A stretch of DNA of 47,342 nt, taken from an uncultured Neomegalonema sp. (GTDB taxonomy: Bacteria > Pseudomonadota > Alphaproteobacteria > Rhodobacterales > Rhodobacteraceae). The stretch is taken from contig CALHLW010000213.1 in the NCBI GenBank assembly GCA_938034615.1, positions 1 to 47,342 of the forward strand. Reading direction: 5' to 3'. The position numbers and the translations under genes are program-made. The notes under the pieces are model-generated. The model made no database searches. It saw only the letters and a list, made by a program, of their open reading frames with translations, and was not told the DNA's origin. Shown here one piece after another: positions 15,775-24,395 of this stretch. How positions within the stretch are numbered: the first letter of the stretch is position 1; every line of letters starts with the position of its first letter.

Positions 15775-16460
15775 GCCCTGCTCTCCAATGCTGAAATCTT
15801 CTCAATTACGTCTGCCGAGGGCATCACGTCGGCATATTTACCGTTCATGTCCCATAGATTGACCGCGTGGGAGGTTGGCGCGCGATCATAGACGGCGTCT
15901 TCAGGGACGATGACCTTGAAATTGTAGGCAAAGGCATCCGTGACCGAGGATCGGACGCAGCCGGAGGTGGTGCAGCCGGTCACGACCAGTGTATCCGCGC
16001 CGAGGTCGACGAGATGGCTGACCAAGGGTGTGCCGAAGAAGGCGCTGGGGTGTTTCTTCGGCAACAGCACGTCGCCTTCGTGGGGGGCGACCTCTGCAAC
16101 GAACTCATAGCCTTTCGCGTCGATGCCCATGATCGAGGGGATCTTCTGCGCCAGCCGCCCGCCATCGGTCGCGGCGTTCTTGGGGGCGACATGGGGGTAG
16201 AGGACAGGGAAGCCTTTTTCGCGGAACAGCGTTAGCAACGGAACGATCTGCGCGACCGCCGCCCATCCCGCATCGCCGCAAGAGGTGGGGTATTCCTCGA
16301 TGGCTTCCCAATAGGGTTTGGGCGTCGTGCCGATGGTGCGATACTGCACGTCGATGATCAGAAGGGCCGGACGTTGGCCCGTACCTCCCGCGCCGCCGAA
16401 GCCCGCTTTCGCGTAGCGGCGTTCCTCTTCTTCGGTGACGATTCCGTCCCAGGCGGCCAT
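15771..16460 (-). CDS. isochorismatase-family cysteine hydrolase (amidase type)
   Basis: A 229-residue cysteine hydrolase with a complete triad: Asp37 in LLIIDVQ, Lys136 in LPKKHPSAFFG and Cys168 in TTSGCVRSS. N-carbamoylsarcosine amidase, maleamate amidase (NicF), ureidoacrylate hydrolase (RutB) and nicotinamidase share this arrangement, so hydrolysis of a carboxamide or N-carbamoyl group is expected. It is the first gene of the four-gene leftward operon. The ATG at 16460 has GGGAGA upstream; a longer frame reaching 17096 lies opposite the deacetylase-like gene and is not credible. In context it would release ammonia from the half-amide made by a ring-opening enzyme. Confidence 0.88.
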   Translation of the reverse strand: MAAWDGIVTEEEERRYAKAGFGGAGGTGQRPALLIIDVQYRTIGTTPKPYWEAIEEYPTSCGDAGWAAVAQIVPLLTLFREKGFPVLYPHVAPKNAATDGGRLAQKIPSIMGIDAKGYEFVAEVAPHEGDVLLPKKHPSAFFGTPLVSHLVDLGADTLVVTGCTTSGCVRSSVTDAFAYNFKVIVPEDAVYDRAPTSHAVNLWDMNGKYADVMPSADVIEKISALESRA

Positions 16461-16487
16461 GGCGCGTTCTCCCGTTGCAAGGGGAAG

Positions 16488-16514
16488 TTGACGAGGCGGA
16501 GCGGGCACTGTCAA
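16488..16514. promoter_or_regulatory. TTGAC-N17-GTCAA inverted repeat in divergent gap
   Basis: TTGAC (16488-16492) and GTCAA (16510-16514) form an inverted repeat in the 63-base gap between the divergent cysteine hydrolase and deacetylase-like genes. The half-sites match those in the operator-like pair at 8633-8669, although the spacing differs (17 versus 25 bases). Possibly the same regulator, but five-base arms can occur by chance. Confidence 0.2.
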
Positions 16515-16523
16515 GGTCGGGCG

Positions 16524-17411
16524 ATGGAGATGATTTCGAACCCGCGATACGACTATGTGCCGTTGCCGGACCGCCCGGTTTATAACTGGCCGGGGGGAAA
16601 GCGGCTGGCCGTGTGTCTGTGCAACAATATCGAGTGGTTCTCGTATCTGACCGGATTGGGCAGCGATCATACGGCAGCAGGGGCGGCGCAGACCACGCGC
16701 AATTATGCGTGGCGTGATTACGGGAACCGGGTGGGGCTGTGGTATCTGTTCGATCTGCTGGATGAATTGGGCGTGGCCGCCTCGCATAACGTCAATGCTG
16801 CGTTGTTGGAGGCTGCCCCGCAGGTGGTGGCGCGTATCAAGGCGAGGGGCGATGAAGTGATCGGCCACGGGCGCACGAATTCTGAGCGTCAGGACGGGAT
16901 GGATGAAGCCGAGGAACGGGCGCTGATTGAGGAGACGACGGAAGCCATCATTCGGCATTTCGGGGAGCCGCCTGCGGGTTGGCTCGGTCCCTATGTCGTG
17001 CAGTCGCCGAATACTGCCGATCTGCTGCGCGAGGCGGGGTATACTTACACTCTCGATTGGCCCGCCGACGATCAGCCGTTCTGGATGCGCACGCAAAACG
17101 GGCCATTGCTGTCAGTGCCGTATTCCATCGAGTTGAACGATTCCCCCGCCCTCGTCTTTCGCCATCACACCGCGCGGGAGTTCGAAGCGATGATGATCGA
17201 CCAGTTCGACGAGATGTTGCATCAATCGCAAAAATATCCGCTGGTCTATACGGCGGTGCTGCATCCCTTCGTGATCGGCCAGCCGTTCCGGTTGCGAGCG
17301 TTGCGGCGGGCGCTGGATCATATCCTCGAGCGTAGGGATGATATCTGGCTGACGACGCCGGGCGAGATCGCGAGGCATGTGATGACCTTGCCGGAAGGGA
17401 CGGTGCCATGA
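16524..17411 (+). CDS. polysaccharide-deacetylase-fold hydrolase (PuuE / cyclic imidase-like)
   Basis: A 295-residue protein of the carbohydrate esterase 4-like group that includes metal-independent or atypical allantoinase PuuE and cyclic imide hydrolases, not cell-wall deacetylases proper. It has no signal peptide. Seen motifs are AVCLCNNIEWFSY (28-40), RDYGNRVGLWYLFDLLDELGV (given in part, 64-84), EVIGHGRTNSE (111-121) and GWLGPYVVQSPNT. The usual NodB metal Asp pair appears as Asn-Asn-Ile-Glu and the second His of H..xH as Asn119, so the metal site is altered. Such proteins open cyclic ureides or imides in known cases. The gene overlaps the NTF2-like gene by 4 bases and is divergent from the amidase, a natural pair for ring opening plus half-amide hydrolysis. 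Confidence 0.82.
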   Translation: MEMISNPRYDYVPLPDRPVYNWPGGKRLAVCLCNNIEWFSYLTGLGSDHTAAGAAQTTRNYAWRDYGNRVGLWYLFDLLDELGVAASHNVNAALLEAAPQVVARIKARGDEVIGHGRTNSERQDGMDEAEERALIEETTEAIIRHFGEPPAGWLGPYVVQSPNTADLLREAGYTYTLDWPADDQPFWMRTQNGPLLSVPYSIELNDSPALVFRHHTAREFEAMMIDQFDEMLHQSQKYPLVYTAVLHPFVIGQPFRLRALRRALDHILERRDDIWLTTPGEIARHVMTLPEGTVP

Positions 17412-17791
17412 CCCGCGAGGATCAGATTGTGCTGGTGGAGCGGTATTTCGCTGCTGTGGACGGCGAGACGCTCGACGCGCTGTTGGAGACATTGACGACG
17501 GAGTGCGTGTTCACGGTGGAAACGCATGGGGTGCGACTTGTCGGGCATGAGGCGATCGCGGGGATGTTTCGTCGCCTCTGGGCCAGTCACCGGAGGGTTT
17601 TGCACCATCGGTTCACCCATGTTCCCGACCCGGACGGGAACCGTATCGCCTCGCGTTTTACGGTGGAGAACAGCGAACATGACGGATCGCTGGTGACGAA
17701 ATCGAATTGCAATTTCTTCGAGATCGAGGGCGGGCAGTTCTCGGCGGTGGCGGTGTATATGGCAGGGCCGAATACGCTGGATCGGGGATGA
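17408..17791 (+). CDS. NTF2/SnoaL-like protein
   Basis: A 127-residue protein with the SnoaL/NTF2-like cone fold pattern: an N-terminal helix pair (VLVERYFAAVDGETLDALLET), then VGHEAIAGMFRRLW, and alternating beta strands (HRFTHVPD, NRIASRFTVEN, SNCNFFEIEGG). Family members act as small isomerases, cyclases, dehydratases or simply ligand-binding domains. The ATG overlaps the stop of the deacetylase-like gene (ATGA), so the two are co-translated. An NTF2-like domain also occurs fused to the tautomerase at 20061. No catalytic residues can be assigned. Confidence 0.75.
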   Translation: MTREDQIVLVERYFAAVDGETLDALLETLTTECVFTVETHGVRLVGHEAIAGMFRRLWASHRRVLHHRFTHVPDPDGNRIASRFTVENSEHDGSLVTKSNCNFFEIEGGQFSAVAVYMAGPNTLDRG

Positions 17792-17798
17792 AATATAT

Positions 17799-18407
17799 TC
17801 AGTCGCGCGGGATGATCCACGGGCACGCGGCGACACGGGCCTCGCGATAGGCAGCGATATCTTCGCCATGAACGCGGGTGAGATCGATATCGTCCCAGCC
17901 GTTCATCAGTTTCTGACGGGCCACGGCGTCGATCTCGAACGGGACCGACAGGCCCCCGACTGACAAATTTGCCGCGTCGAGGTCGGCGTGACCTTGTTGC
18001 GCGATGGCAAGAGTATCGAGAAGCGCCTGCGCATCGTCCTCAGATATCCGCGCAGGGAGTAGGCCGTTATTCACGGCGTTGCCCGTGAAGATGTCGCCGA
18101 AGCTGGGGGCGGCGACCACGCGGAAACCGGCATCCGCGAGAGCATAGACCGCTGCCTCGCGGGATGAGCCGCCGCCGAAGTTGCGGGCGGCGATGAGGAT
18201 TGACGCTCCCTGTGCTGCGGCAGAGTTCAACGGGAAATCCGGGTCGAGCGTACCATCCTCGTTCCGGCGCAGGTCGTGGAGGAGGAATTGGCCGTATCCC
18301 TCTGAGCGGGGTGTGGACATGAAGCGGGCGGGGATGAGTTGGTCGGTATCGATCCCTTCGCGCGGGAGGCCGATCGCGATACCTTCATGGGTGGCCCAAC
18401 CGCTCAT
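17799..18407 (-). CDS. leuD: LeuD-like hydratase small subunit
   Basis: A 202-residue small (swivel) subunit of the 3-isopropylmalate dehydratase / dimethylmaleate hydratase family. Seen: DTDQLIPARFM near the N-terminus, NFGGGSSREAAVYAL for substrate and loop binding, and VVAAPSFGDIFTGNAVNNGLLP. LeuD usually reads NFGCGSSREHA; the Gly and Ala-Ala changes here, and the location among degradation genes, suggest a paralogue for another substituted maleate or malate rather than leucine synthesis. It overlaps the upstream large-subunit gene by 4 bases and is transcribed with it. Whether another LeuCD exists in the genome cannot be seen from the window. Confidence 0.85.
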   Translation of the reverse strand: MSGWATHEGIAIGLPREGIDTDQLIPARFMSTPRSEGYGQFLLHDLRRNEDGTLDPDFPLNSAAAQGASILIAARNFGGGSSREAAVYALADAGFRVVAAPSFGDIFTGNAVNNGLLPARISEDDAQALLDTLAIAQQGHADLDAANLSVGGLSVPFEIDAVARQKLMNGWDDIDLTRVHGEDIAAYREARVAACPWIIPRD

Positions 18408-19813
18408 AACCGGCCCTCCAACAACGGGCGCACATCGGTCAATGTGCCGGTGACTGCCGCCGCCGCCGCCATCGCAGGCGACATCAGGTGTGTGCGGGCG
18501 CCCGGACCCTGCCGTCCCCGGAAATTACGGTTCGTGGTCGAAGCGCAGCGTTTGCCGGGTTCGACGAGATCGCCGTTCATGCCGACGCACATCGAGCATC
18601 CGGCATCGACCCATTCGAGACCCGCATCCGTAAAGATGTGGTGCAGCCCCTCTTGCTCCGCCGCCTGTTTGACGAGGGCCGAACCGGGGGAGACCAATCC
18701 GGGCACTCGCGCATGGCGCCCCGAAAGCACGGCGGCAGCGGCGCGGAGGTCTTCGAGACGGGCATTGGTGCAGGAGCCGATAAAGACCTGATCGACAGAC
18801 GTTCCCTCCAGCGGGCGACCCGGTGACAGGCCCATATAATCGAGCGCCTCGCTGACCTTGCGTGCGCGGGAACCTGTCAGATCGGCGGGATCAGGGATAG
18901 TGGCGGTGATGGGGAGCGCATCTTCGGGACTGGTGCCCCATGTGACGATGGGTGCGATGGCGGCGGCGTCGATGGTCTGGGTGCGATCGAACGGCGCATC
19001 GTCGTCGGAGCGCAGAGTCGCCCATGTTTCTCGTGCTCGATCGAGCGACTCGCCCTCGGGGGCGAAGGGGCGGCCCGAGATCCAACTGATCGTCGTTTCG
19101 TCCGGCGCCACCATCCCAAAGCGTGCACCGCCCTCGATGGAAAGATTGCAGAGCGTCATGCGCCCTTCGACCGACAGACCCCGCACGGCCTCGCCGGTAT
19201 ATTCGACCGCATGACCCCGCGCGCCGTCCGCCCCGAGCATAGCGATCCAGCCCAGCGCCATATCCTTCGCGCCGACACCGGGTCCAAGCCGCCCCTCGAA
19301 ATTCAGGCGCATGGCCTTAGGTTTCGTCTGCCAGACTGTTTGGGTCGCGAGAACATGCGCCACCTCGGTCGCGCCGATGCCGAAGGCGAGCGCGCCGAGA
19401 GCGCCGTGGGTAGAGGTATGGCTATCGCCACAGACGAGCAACAGACCGGGAAGGGTCAGGCCTTGCTCCGGCCCCGTGACATGCACGATGCCTTGTCGGA
19501 GGTCGCGCAGGCCGAAACAGCGGATGCCGTGGTGGGCGGCGTTCTCCTCCAATGTCGCGATCATGCGGCGGATATCGTCGGTCGCTCCACCTTCCATTCG
19601 GGCACGTGTGGGGGCGTAGTGATCGACAACCGCCGTGGTCAGCGCGGGTTCTGCCACTGCCAACTCACGTTCGGCGATCTTGCGAAAGGCATGGTGCGAG
19701 CCTTCGTGCACGAGATGGCGATCCACCCACAGCAACGACGCTCCGTCAGCCCTGCGATGGATTTCGTGGTCGGCCCATAATCGGTCGAGCAAAGTTTGGG
19801 GCGCGCATGACAT
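18404..19813 (-). CDS. leuC: LeuC-like hydratase large subunit, 4Fe-4S
   Basis: A 469-residue aconitase-superfamily large subunit. The three 4Fe-4S cysteines are Cys348 (GSCTNARLEDL), Cys406 and Cys409 (GCSMCVGMN). VCGDSHTSTHGALGALAFGIG (given in part) at about 127-147 is the other hallmark, and VDRHLVHEGSHHAF opens the protein. It hydrates or dehydrates a substituted maleate/malate together with LeuD. Known relatives act on 2-isopropylmalate, 2,3-dimethylmaleate, citraconate or homoaconitate. Start: Met at 19813 gives normal LeuC length; a longer frame to 19861 adds 16 unlikely residues. In this cluster a role supplying an ICL-family lyase with a substituted malate is attractive but inferred. 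Confidence 0.87.
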   Translation of the reverse strand: MSCAPQTLLDRLWADHEIHRRADGASLLWVDRHLVHEGSHHAFRKIAERELAVAEPALTTAVVDHYAPTRARMEGGATDDIRRMIATLEENAAHHGIRCFGLRDLRQGIVHVTGPEQGLTLPGLLLVCGDSHTSTHGALGALAFGIGATEVAHVLATQTVWQTKPKAMRLNFEGRLGPGVGAKDMALGWIAMLGADGARGHAVEYTGEAVRGLSVEGRMTLCNLSIEGGARFGMVAPDETTISWISGRPFAPEGESLDRARETWATLRSDDDAPFDRTQTIDAAAIAPIVTWGTSPEDALPITATIPDPADLTGSRARKVSEALDYMGLSPGRPLEGTSVDQVFIGSCTNARLEDLRAAAAVLSGRHARVPGLVSPGSALVKQAAEQEGLHHIFTDAGLEWVDAGCSMCVGMNGDLVEPGKRCASTTNRNFRGRQGPGARTHLMSPAMAAAAAVTGTLTDVRPLLEGRL

Positions 19814-20060
19814 GGCATGAAAGTAGCGCCTGTTCCGGCACACGCAACCGGGATCGACCAACCTGTTTGCGAACGTCCCTGATCATCGCTACCCTTTTCG
19901 CATGGACCTCTTCGGCGATGACGGGTCGGGAAGATTTCGGTCCTTCCATCCGGCTTCTATGGAGCGGTTCTCAAGCCCGTTTAACGATGCCGAAGAGCGA
20001 CCCTTGTTTTTCGGTGCGCGGGGCCTCTATTGCTTTGAAGAGGCCAGTGAGGGGAAAGCC

Positions 20061-20624
20061 ATGCCGATCATCGAAGTGCATCTGATCGAAGGGTATTCCG
20101 ATACCGAGAAGGCGCGGCTGGGGGTGGCGATCACGGGGGCGGTGGCGTCGGTGGTGCCTGCCCATCCCGATCAGATCACGGTGATGACCCATGACCATCC
20201 CCCCGGCAACTACATGCGTGGTGGGACGCAGCGAAACCCAGCTCCGGCGCAGCCCGATCCGGTGGTGCAGGTGCGGGGGTATCTCGATGCGATGGAGGCG
20301 CGGGATCTGGGTGCGGCGCGGGTGTATCTGGCGGAGGATTTCTGCATGACCTTTCCGGGGGGCGTTGTGATGCACGATCTTGCGGAATTGGTGGAGTGGT
20401 CGAAGACGCGATACCGCAATGTCTCTAAGACTTTCGAGACTATCGACACCGCCACGACGCTGGAGGGGCCGGTGGTCCATTGCTCCGGGACGCTGTCGGG
20501 GGAGTGGCTCGATGGGACGTCTTTCGAGGGTATCCGCTTTATCGACCGTTTCGCCTTCGAGGGCGGATTGATCGCGGATCAGCGGGTTTGGAACGACATG
20601 GCGGAGGCGCGCGCCCGTGGCTGA
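20061..20624 (+). CDS. 4-oxalocrotonate tautomerase - NTF2-like fusion protein
   Basis: A 187-residue fusion. Residues 1-60 are a tautomerase-superfamily unit: [14 protein letters not shown], where Pro2 becomes the catalytic N-terminal proline once Met is removed, followed by the usual helix ([13 protein letters not shown]) and DQITVMTHD strand. Residues about 70-185 are an NTF2/SnoaL-like domain ([40 protein letters not shown]). The need for Pro2 fixes the start at 20061, which has AGGGGAAAGCC before it, although the frame is open back to 19902. It is the first gene of the six-gene rightward operon and overlaps hyuB by 8 bases. It may tautomerise an enol or enamine intermediate. Confidence 0.82.
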   Translation: MPIIEVHLIEGYSDTEKARLGVAITGAVASVVPAHPDQITVMTHDHPPGNYMRGGTQRNPAPAQPDPVVQVRGYLDAMEARDLGAARVYLAEDFCMTFPGGVVMHDLAELVEWSKTRYRNVSKTFETIDTATTLEGPVVHCSGTLSGEWLDGTSFEGIRFIDRFAFEGGLIADQRVWNDMAEARARG

Positions 20625-22323
20625 GGCTTCATCGAAGATCGACCCTATCACCCTCGCCGTGCTGTCCGGGCGCATGGAGCAGATCGCGGATGAGATGGAC
20701 GCGACCCTCTTCCGCTCCGCTTTCAATCCCATCATCGCCGAAGCGCATGATGCGTCGCATGGTCTCTATGATGCGGCGACGGGCGATACGCTCGTGCAAG
20801 GCAAATCCGGTCTGCCCATTTTCGTCGGTGTGATGGCCTTTGCGGTGAAGGCGGTGATCGAGAAGGCGGCTGCCGACGGCGATCTGGCGGATGGCGACGT
20901 CTATATCTTCAACGATGCCCATATCGGCGGAACGCACCTGTCGGATATGCGGCTGGTGCGCCCGTACTTCCGGGATGGAGAGGTGTTCTGTTACCTCGCC
21001 TCGGTTGGCCACTGGCATGACGTGGGCGGGGCCGTGCCGGGGAACTACAACCCTTCGGCAACTGAGGTATTTCAGGAAGCCTTCGTGTTGCCGCCCGTCA
21101 AGCTGATGGTCGCCGGTGAGATGCGGCAGGATATCGTGGACATCCTGCTCCGCAACAGCCGTATGCCGCTGTCGGCGCAGGGTGATCTGTCGGGGCAGAT
21201 CAATGCGCTGGACCTCGGGGTCAAGCGGATGGATGCGCTTTTGGACGAATACGGCGGCGGCACGGTGCGCGCGGCCTTTGTGGCGCTTGGCGACCGGGCA
21301 GAGGCTTTGGCGCGAGCCGAGATTGCCAGCTTGCCGGACGGAACGTGGACCGCAGAGGACTTCATGGATAATGATGGCATCACCGATGTCGTCCTGCCAA
21401 TCCGCGTGACACTGACGGTTGAGGGCGAGCGGTTGGCGCTCGATTTCACGGGGTCTGCGCCGGTCTGTGCGGGGCCGATCAACATTGCCCTGCCAACCTC
21501 GATTGCGTGTTGCTATGTGGCGATAAAGCATGTGTTTCCGATGTTGCCCGCCAATGCAGGGGTCATGCGCCCCATTGATATCACGATCCCGGAGGCAAGC
21601 TTGCTTTCGGCGGAGTTTCCGCGACCCACGGGGGGCTATACCGAAACGATCCTGCGGATGATCGACGTGGTGTTCTCGGCCATGGCTCAGGCGGCACCCG
21701 AACGGGTGGTGGCCAATGCTTATGGTACCATCAATGCGCTCTCCATCGCGGGGACGAAGGCGGGCGGGAAACGTTGGGTGATGTTTTCGTTCTATGGCGG
21801 GGGGCATGGTGGCTCGGCGGAATCGGACGGGCTGAACCATGGCAATGCGCCGATCTCGACGGCCACGATCCCGCCCGCAGAGATATTGGAAGCGGCCTAT
21901 CCGGTGATCTTTCGCGAATGGGCGCTGCGCCCGGATAGTGGGGGTGCAGGGCAGCATCGGGGAGGGCTTGGAGCCGTCTACGAGATCGAAGTCCTGGAAG
22001 AGAACGGGGCCGAGGCTTTCCTGTTTGGCGAGCGTGGTCGCTTTGCGCCGAAAGGCGTGGCGGGAGGCGACGAGGCGGCGCTGAATGTCTTTTCCTATGA
22101 GACGGATGATGGTTGGTCGCATCCGCCCCTTGTCTCGAAGATGGTCGGGATACCGCTGAAACAGGGGCAGCGGGTGCGGCTGGAGACACCCGGCGGCGGA
22201 GGGTATGGACCGTCCGACAAGCGAGAGGCGGCGGCGGTCGCGCGGGACGTGGCGCAAGGGCATGTGTCGGAGGACGCGGCCGATGCGGCTTACGGGACCG
22301 GCTGGCGGGAGGTTTCTGCGTGA
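20617..22323 (+). CDS. hyuB: hydantoinase B/oxoprolinase family protein
   Basis: A 568-residue HyuB-family subunit. Features seen: [31 protein letters not shown] at the N-terminus (given in part as landmark), [40 protein letters not shown] (metal-binding His region), and the C-terminal [11 protein letters not shown]. HyuA/HyuB pairs include ATP-dependent N-methylhydantoinase, 5-oxoprolinase, caprolactamase and acetone/acetophenone carboxylases. The GTG start lies inside the end of the tautomerase gene with CGGAGG upstream, and the stop overlaps hyuA (GTGA). Together with HyuA it most likely performs ATP-driven opening of a cyclic amide or a carboxylation; sequence alone does not decide which. 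Confidence 0.9.
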   Translation: MAEASSKIDPITLAVLSGRMEQIADEMDATLFRSAFNPIIAEAHDASHGLYDAATGDTLVQGKSGLPIFVGVMAFAVKAVIEKAAADGDLADGDVYIFNDAHIGGTHLSDMRLVRPYFRDGEVFCYLASVGHWHDVGGAVPGNYNPSATEVFQEAFVLPPVKLMVAGEMRQDIVDILLRNSRMPLSAQGDLSGQINALDLGVKRMDALLDEYGGGTVRAAFVALGDRAEALARAEIASLPDGTWTAEDFMDNDGITDVVLPIRVTLTVEGERLALDFTGSAPVCAGPINIALPTSIACCYVAIKHVFPMLPANAGVMRPIDITIPEASLLSAEFPRPTGGYTETILRMIDVVFSAMAQAAPERVVANAYGTINALSIAGTKAGGKRWVMFSFYGGGHGGSAESDGLNHGNAPISTATIPPAEILEAAYPVIFREWALRPDSGGAGQHRGGLGAVYEIEVLEENGAEAFLFGERGRFAPKGVAGGDEAALNVFSYETDDGWSHPPLVSKMVGIPLKQGQRVRLETPGGGGYGPSDKREAAAVARDVAQGHVSEDAADAAYGTGWREVSA

Positions 22324-24395
22324 GTGCCTCTGGGAAGATGGTCGGAGTCGATGTGGGCGGCACCTTTACGGATGTGTTCGTGCTGGACGAAGCAGCCGGG
22401 ACAGCTTCGGTCGCCAAGGTGCCGACGACGCGGCCCGATCAGTCGGGTGGCTTTCTCGACGGCATAGGGCGCGAGGTGGCGGACCTTTCGGACATTGGCA
22501 CGGTCGTCCATGGCACGACTGCCGGGACCAATGCGCTGCTGGAACGTAAGGGCGCGAAGATCGGGTTGATCACGACGCAAGGCTTCCGCGACGTGCTGGA
22601 AATGCGCCGTCGGGATCGGCGCGCGACATGGGGGCTGCGCGGGGATTTCGAGCCGGTCGTTCCGCGCAATCGTCGGATCGAAGTGCCGGAGCGCACTTTG
22701 GCCGATGGCACGGTGATGACAGCAGTTGATCTCGATGCCGTGCGGGCGGCGGCACAAGCGTTGCTGGACGAGGGTTGCGCGGCCTGTGCGGTGGTTTTCG
22801 TCAACTCCTACGCGAACCCGGCCAATGAGACGGCGGCGGTGGCGGCAATACGGCAGATATGGCCGACGCCGCATGTTTCGGCCTCGACGGAAATTCTGCC
22901 CGAAATTCGCGAATTCGAACGGACGTCCACGACCGCGCTGAACGCCTATCTCCAGCCGGAGGTCGCGGGATATCTGGACCGGCTGGAAAGCGCTTTGCGG
23001 AAGGGTGGTTTTAGCGGACGTTTTCTGGTGGTACAGTCGAATGGCGGGGTGATGGCGGTGGATACCGCGTGTCGCCTGCCCGTTCGGACGGCGTTGTCGG
23101 GGCCTGCGGCGGGGGTGATCGCGGCGGCGTATATCGCGGGCGAGGCAGGATACCCTGATGTCATCACCGGCGATATGGGGGGGACCAGTTTCGATGTGTC
23201 GCTGATTGCAGACGGCGAGACGGTGCTGGCTCCGCAGACTTCCATCGATTTTGGCATGGTCGTGCGGACGCCGATGATCGAGATCGCGACCATTGGGGCG
23301 GGAGGTGGCTCGATTGCGTGGGTGGACAAGGGCGGATTGCTGAATATCGGGCCGGAGAGCGCGGGATCGGACCCCGGCCCCGTCGCCTATGGTCTGGGGA
23401 ATGATCGCCCGACCGTCACCGATGCGAATGTGGTACTGGGGCGGATCGACGCCGACCGGCCTATTGGCGGCAAACTGGATCGGCTGGACGTGGAGGCGGC
23501 GAAACGGGCTATCGATACGCATGTTGGGCAGCCGCTCGGTCTCGACACGCTGGCGGCGGCGGAGGCTGTGCTGACGGTCGCCAATTCGCGGATGGCCGGG
23601 GCGATCAGGCTCGTCTCCATCGAGCGGGGATATAATCCGCGCCGCTTTGCTTTCATGCCGTTCGGTGGCGGGGGTGCGCTCCATGCAGGGGCGATGCTGG
23701 CCGAAGTGGGGCTTGCGCGGGCCATCGTGCCGCGTCATCCGGGTGTGACCTCGGCCATGGGCTGCGTCATCGCCGATATGCGGCAGGATTTCGTGCAGAC
23801 CATCAATGCGCTGGCGGATGACGTGGATACGGAACGGCTCGCCGCGTTGATCGACGGGCATCGGCGGCAGGGGTTCGATTTGCTGGATGCGGCAGGTATC
23901 CGCTTTACCGGGCGCGATCTGATCGTGGAGCTGGACATGGCCTATGCGGGGCAGACGCATACGGTGGCGGTGCCGCTGGTCGTGGAGCATGACGAGGCAG
24001 GAGTGCGCGCGCCGACGATTGCGGCCATCGCGGAGGCGTTCGATACGGCCTATCGTGCGACCTATGGCACCCTGTTGCCAGGGGGCGTGCGGCGCTTGCT
24101 GAACCTGCGGACGGCCACCATCGGGCGCAGGCCGAAATTCGATCTGACGACTTTGGCCCCAACCGGGACGGCTAGCGTGGAAGATTGTCGCCGTACGATC
24201 CGGCCCGTTCATTTCTCGGGGGCGTGGTTCGAGACACCGATCTATGATCGGCTGGCGCTGCCAGTCGATGCCGTGATCGACGGCCCCGCCATCCTCGAAC
24301 AGCCCGACACCACCATCCTGATCGAGCCGCATCTGCGCGGGAGGGTAGATCGGTTCGGCAATGTCCTGATCGACGCGAAGGAGGCCTCTGCATGA
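22320..24395 (+). CDS. hyuA: hydantoinase A/oxoprolinase family ATPase subunit
   Basis: A 691-residue HyuA-family protein with the actin/sugar-kinase type ATPase phosphate loops: VGVDVGGTFTDVFVLD at the N-terminus, HGTTAGTNALLERKGAK, GDMGGTSFDVSLI (about residue 282) and GGGGALHAGAMLAEVG. It supplies ATP-dependent activation of a lactam or imide carbonyl for HyuB. The GTG start at 22320 overlaps the hyuB stop and follows GGGAGG; a longer frame from 22113 lies inside hyuB and is not credible. It overlaps the next gene by 4 bases. Context with two amidase-fold proteins favours ring opening over ketone carboxylation, as an inference. Confidence 0.9.
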   Translation: MSASGKMVGVDVGGTFTDVFVLDEAAGTASVAKVPTTRPDQSGGFLDGIGREVADLSDIGTVVHGTTAGTNALLERKGAKIGLITTQGFRDVLEMRRRDRRATWGLRGDFEPVVPRNRRIEVPERTLADGTVMTAVDLDAVRAAAQALLDEGCAACAVVFVNSYANPANETAAVAAIRQIWPTPHVSASTEILPEIREFERTSTTALNAYLQPEVAGYLDRLESALRKGGFSGRFLVVQSNGGVMAVDTACRLPVRTALSGPAAGVIAAAYIAGEAGYPDVITGDMGGTSFDVSLIADGETVLAPQTSIDFGMVVRTPMIEIATIGAGGGSIAWVDKGGLLNIGPESAGSDPGPVAYGLGNDRPTVTDANVVLGRIDADRPIGGKLDRLDVEAAKRAIDTHVGQPLGLDTLAAAEAVLTVANSRMAGAIRLVSIERGYNPRRFAFMPFGGGGALHAGAMLAEVGLARAIVPRHPGVTSAMGCVIADMRQDFVQTINALADDVDTERLAALIDGHRRQGFDLLDAAGIRFTGRDLIVELDMAYAGQTHTVAVPLVVEHDEAGVRAPTIAAIAEAFDTAYRATYGTLLPGGVRRLLNLRTATIGRRPKFDLTTLAPTGTASVEDCRRTIRPVHFSGAWFETPIYDRLALPVDAVIDGPAILEQPDTTILIEPHLRGRVDRFGNVLIDAKEASA

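Noticed and set aside
16488-16514. TTGAC motifs as sigma-70 -35 boxes for the divergent genes
   Set aside because: No acceptable -10 hexamer lies at 16-18 bases on either strand, so they were kept only as a weak possible operator.
15771-17096. 441-codon leftward frame extending the cysteine hydrolase
   Set aside because: The extra N-terminal part is antisense to the deacetylase-like gene, and the ATG at 16460 has a ribosome site and fits the family start.
19902-20060. N-terminal extension of the tautomerase-NTF2 fusion
   Set aside because: The frame is open, but an extension would bury Pro2, which must be the N-terminus for catalysis, and a good ribosome site precedes 20061.
20629-22263. 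544-codon leftward open frame opposite hyuB
   Set aside because: Arg/His-rich shadow frame of a GC-rich gene with no protein motif; hyuB on the other strand is clear. The same applies to the 680-codon frame 22290-24332 opposite hyuA.
22113-22319. Longer start for hyuA inside hyuB
   Set aside because: The ATPase motif follows directly after the GTG at 22320, which has GGGAGG upstream; the 69 extra residues are low-complexity Arg/Gly-rich shadow sequence.
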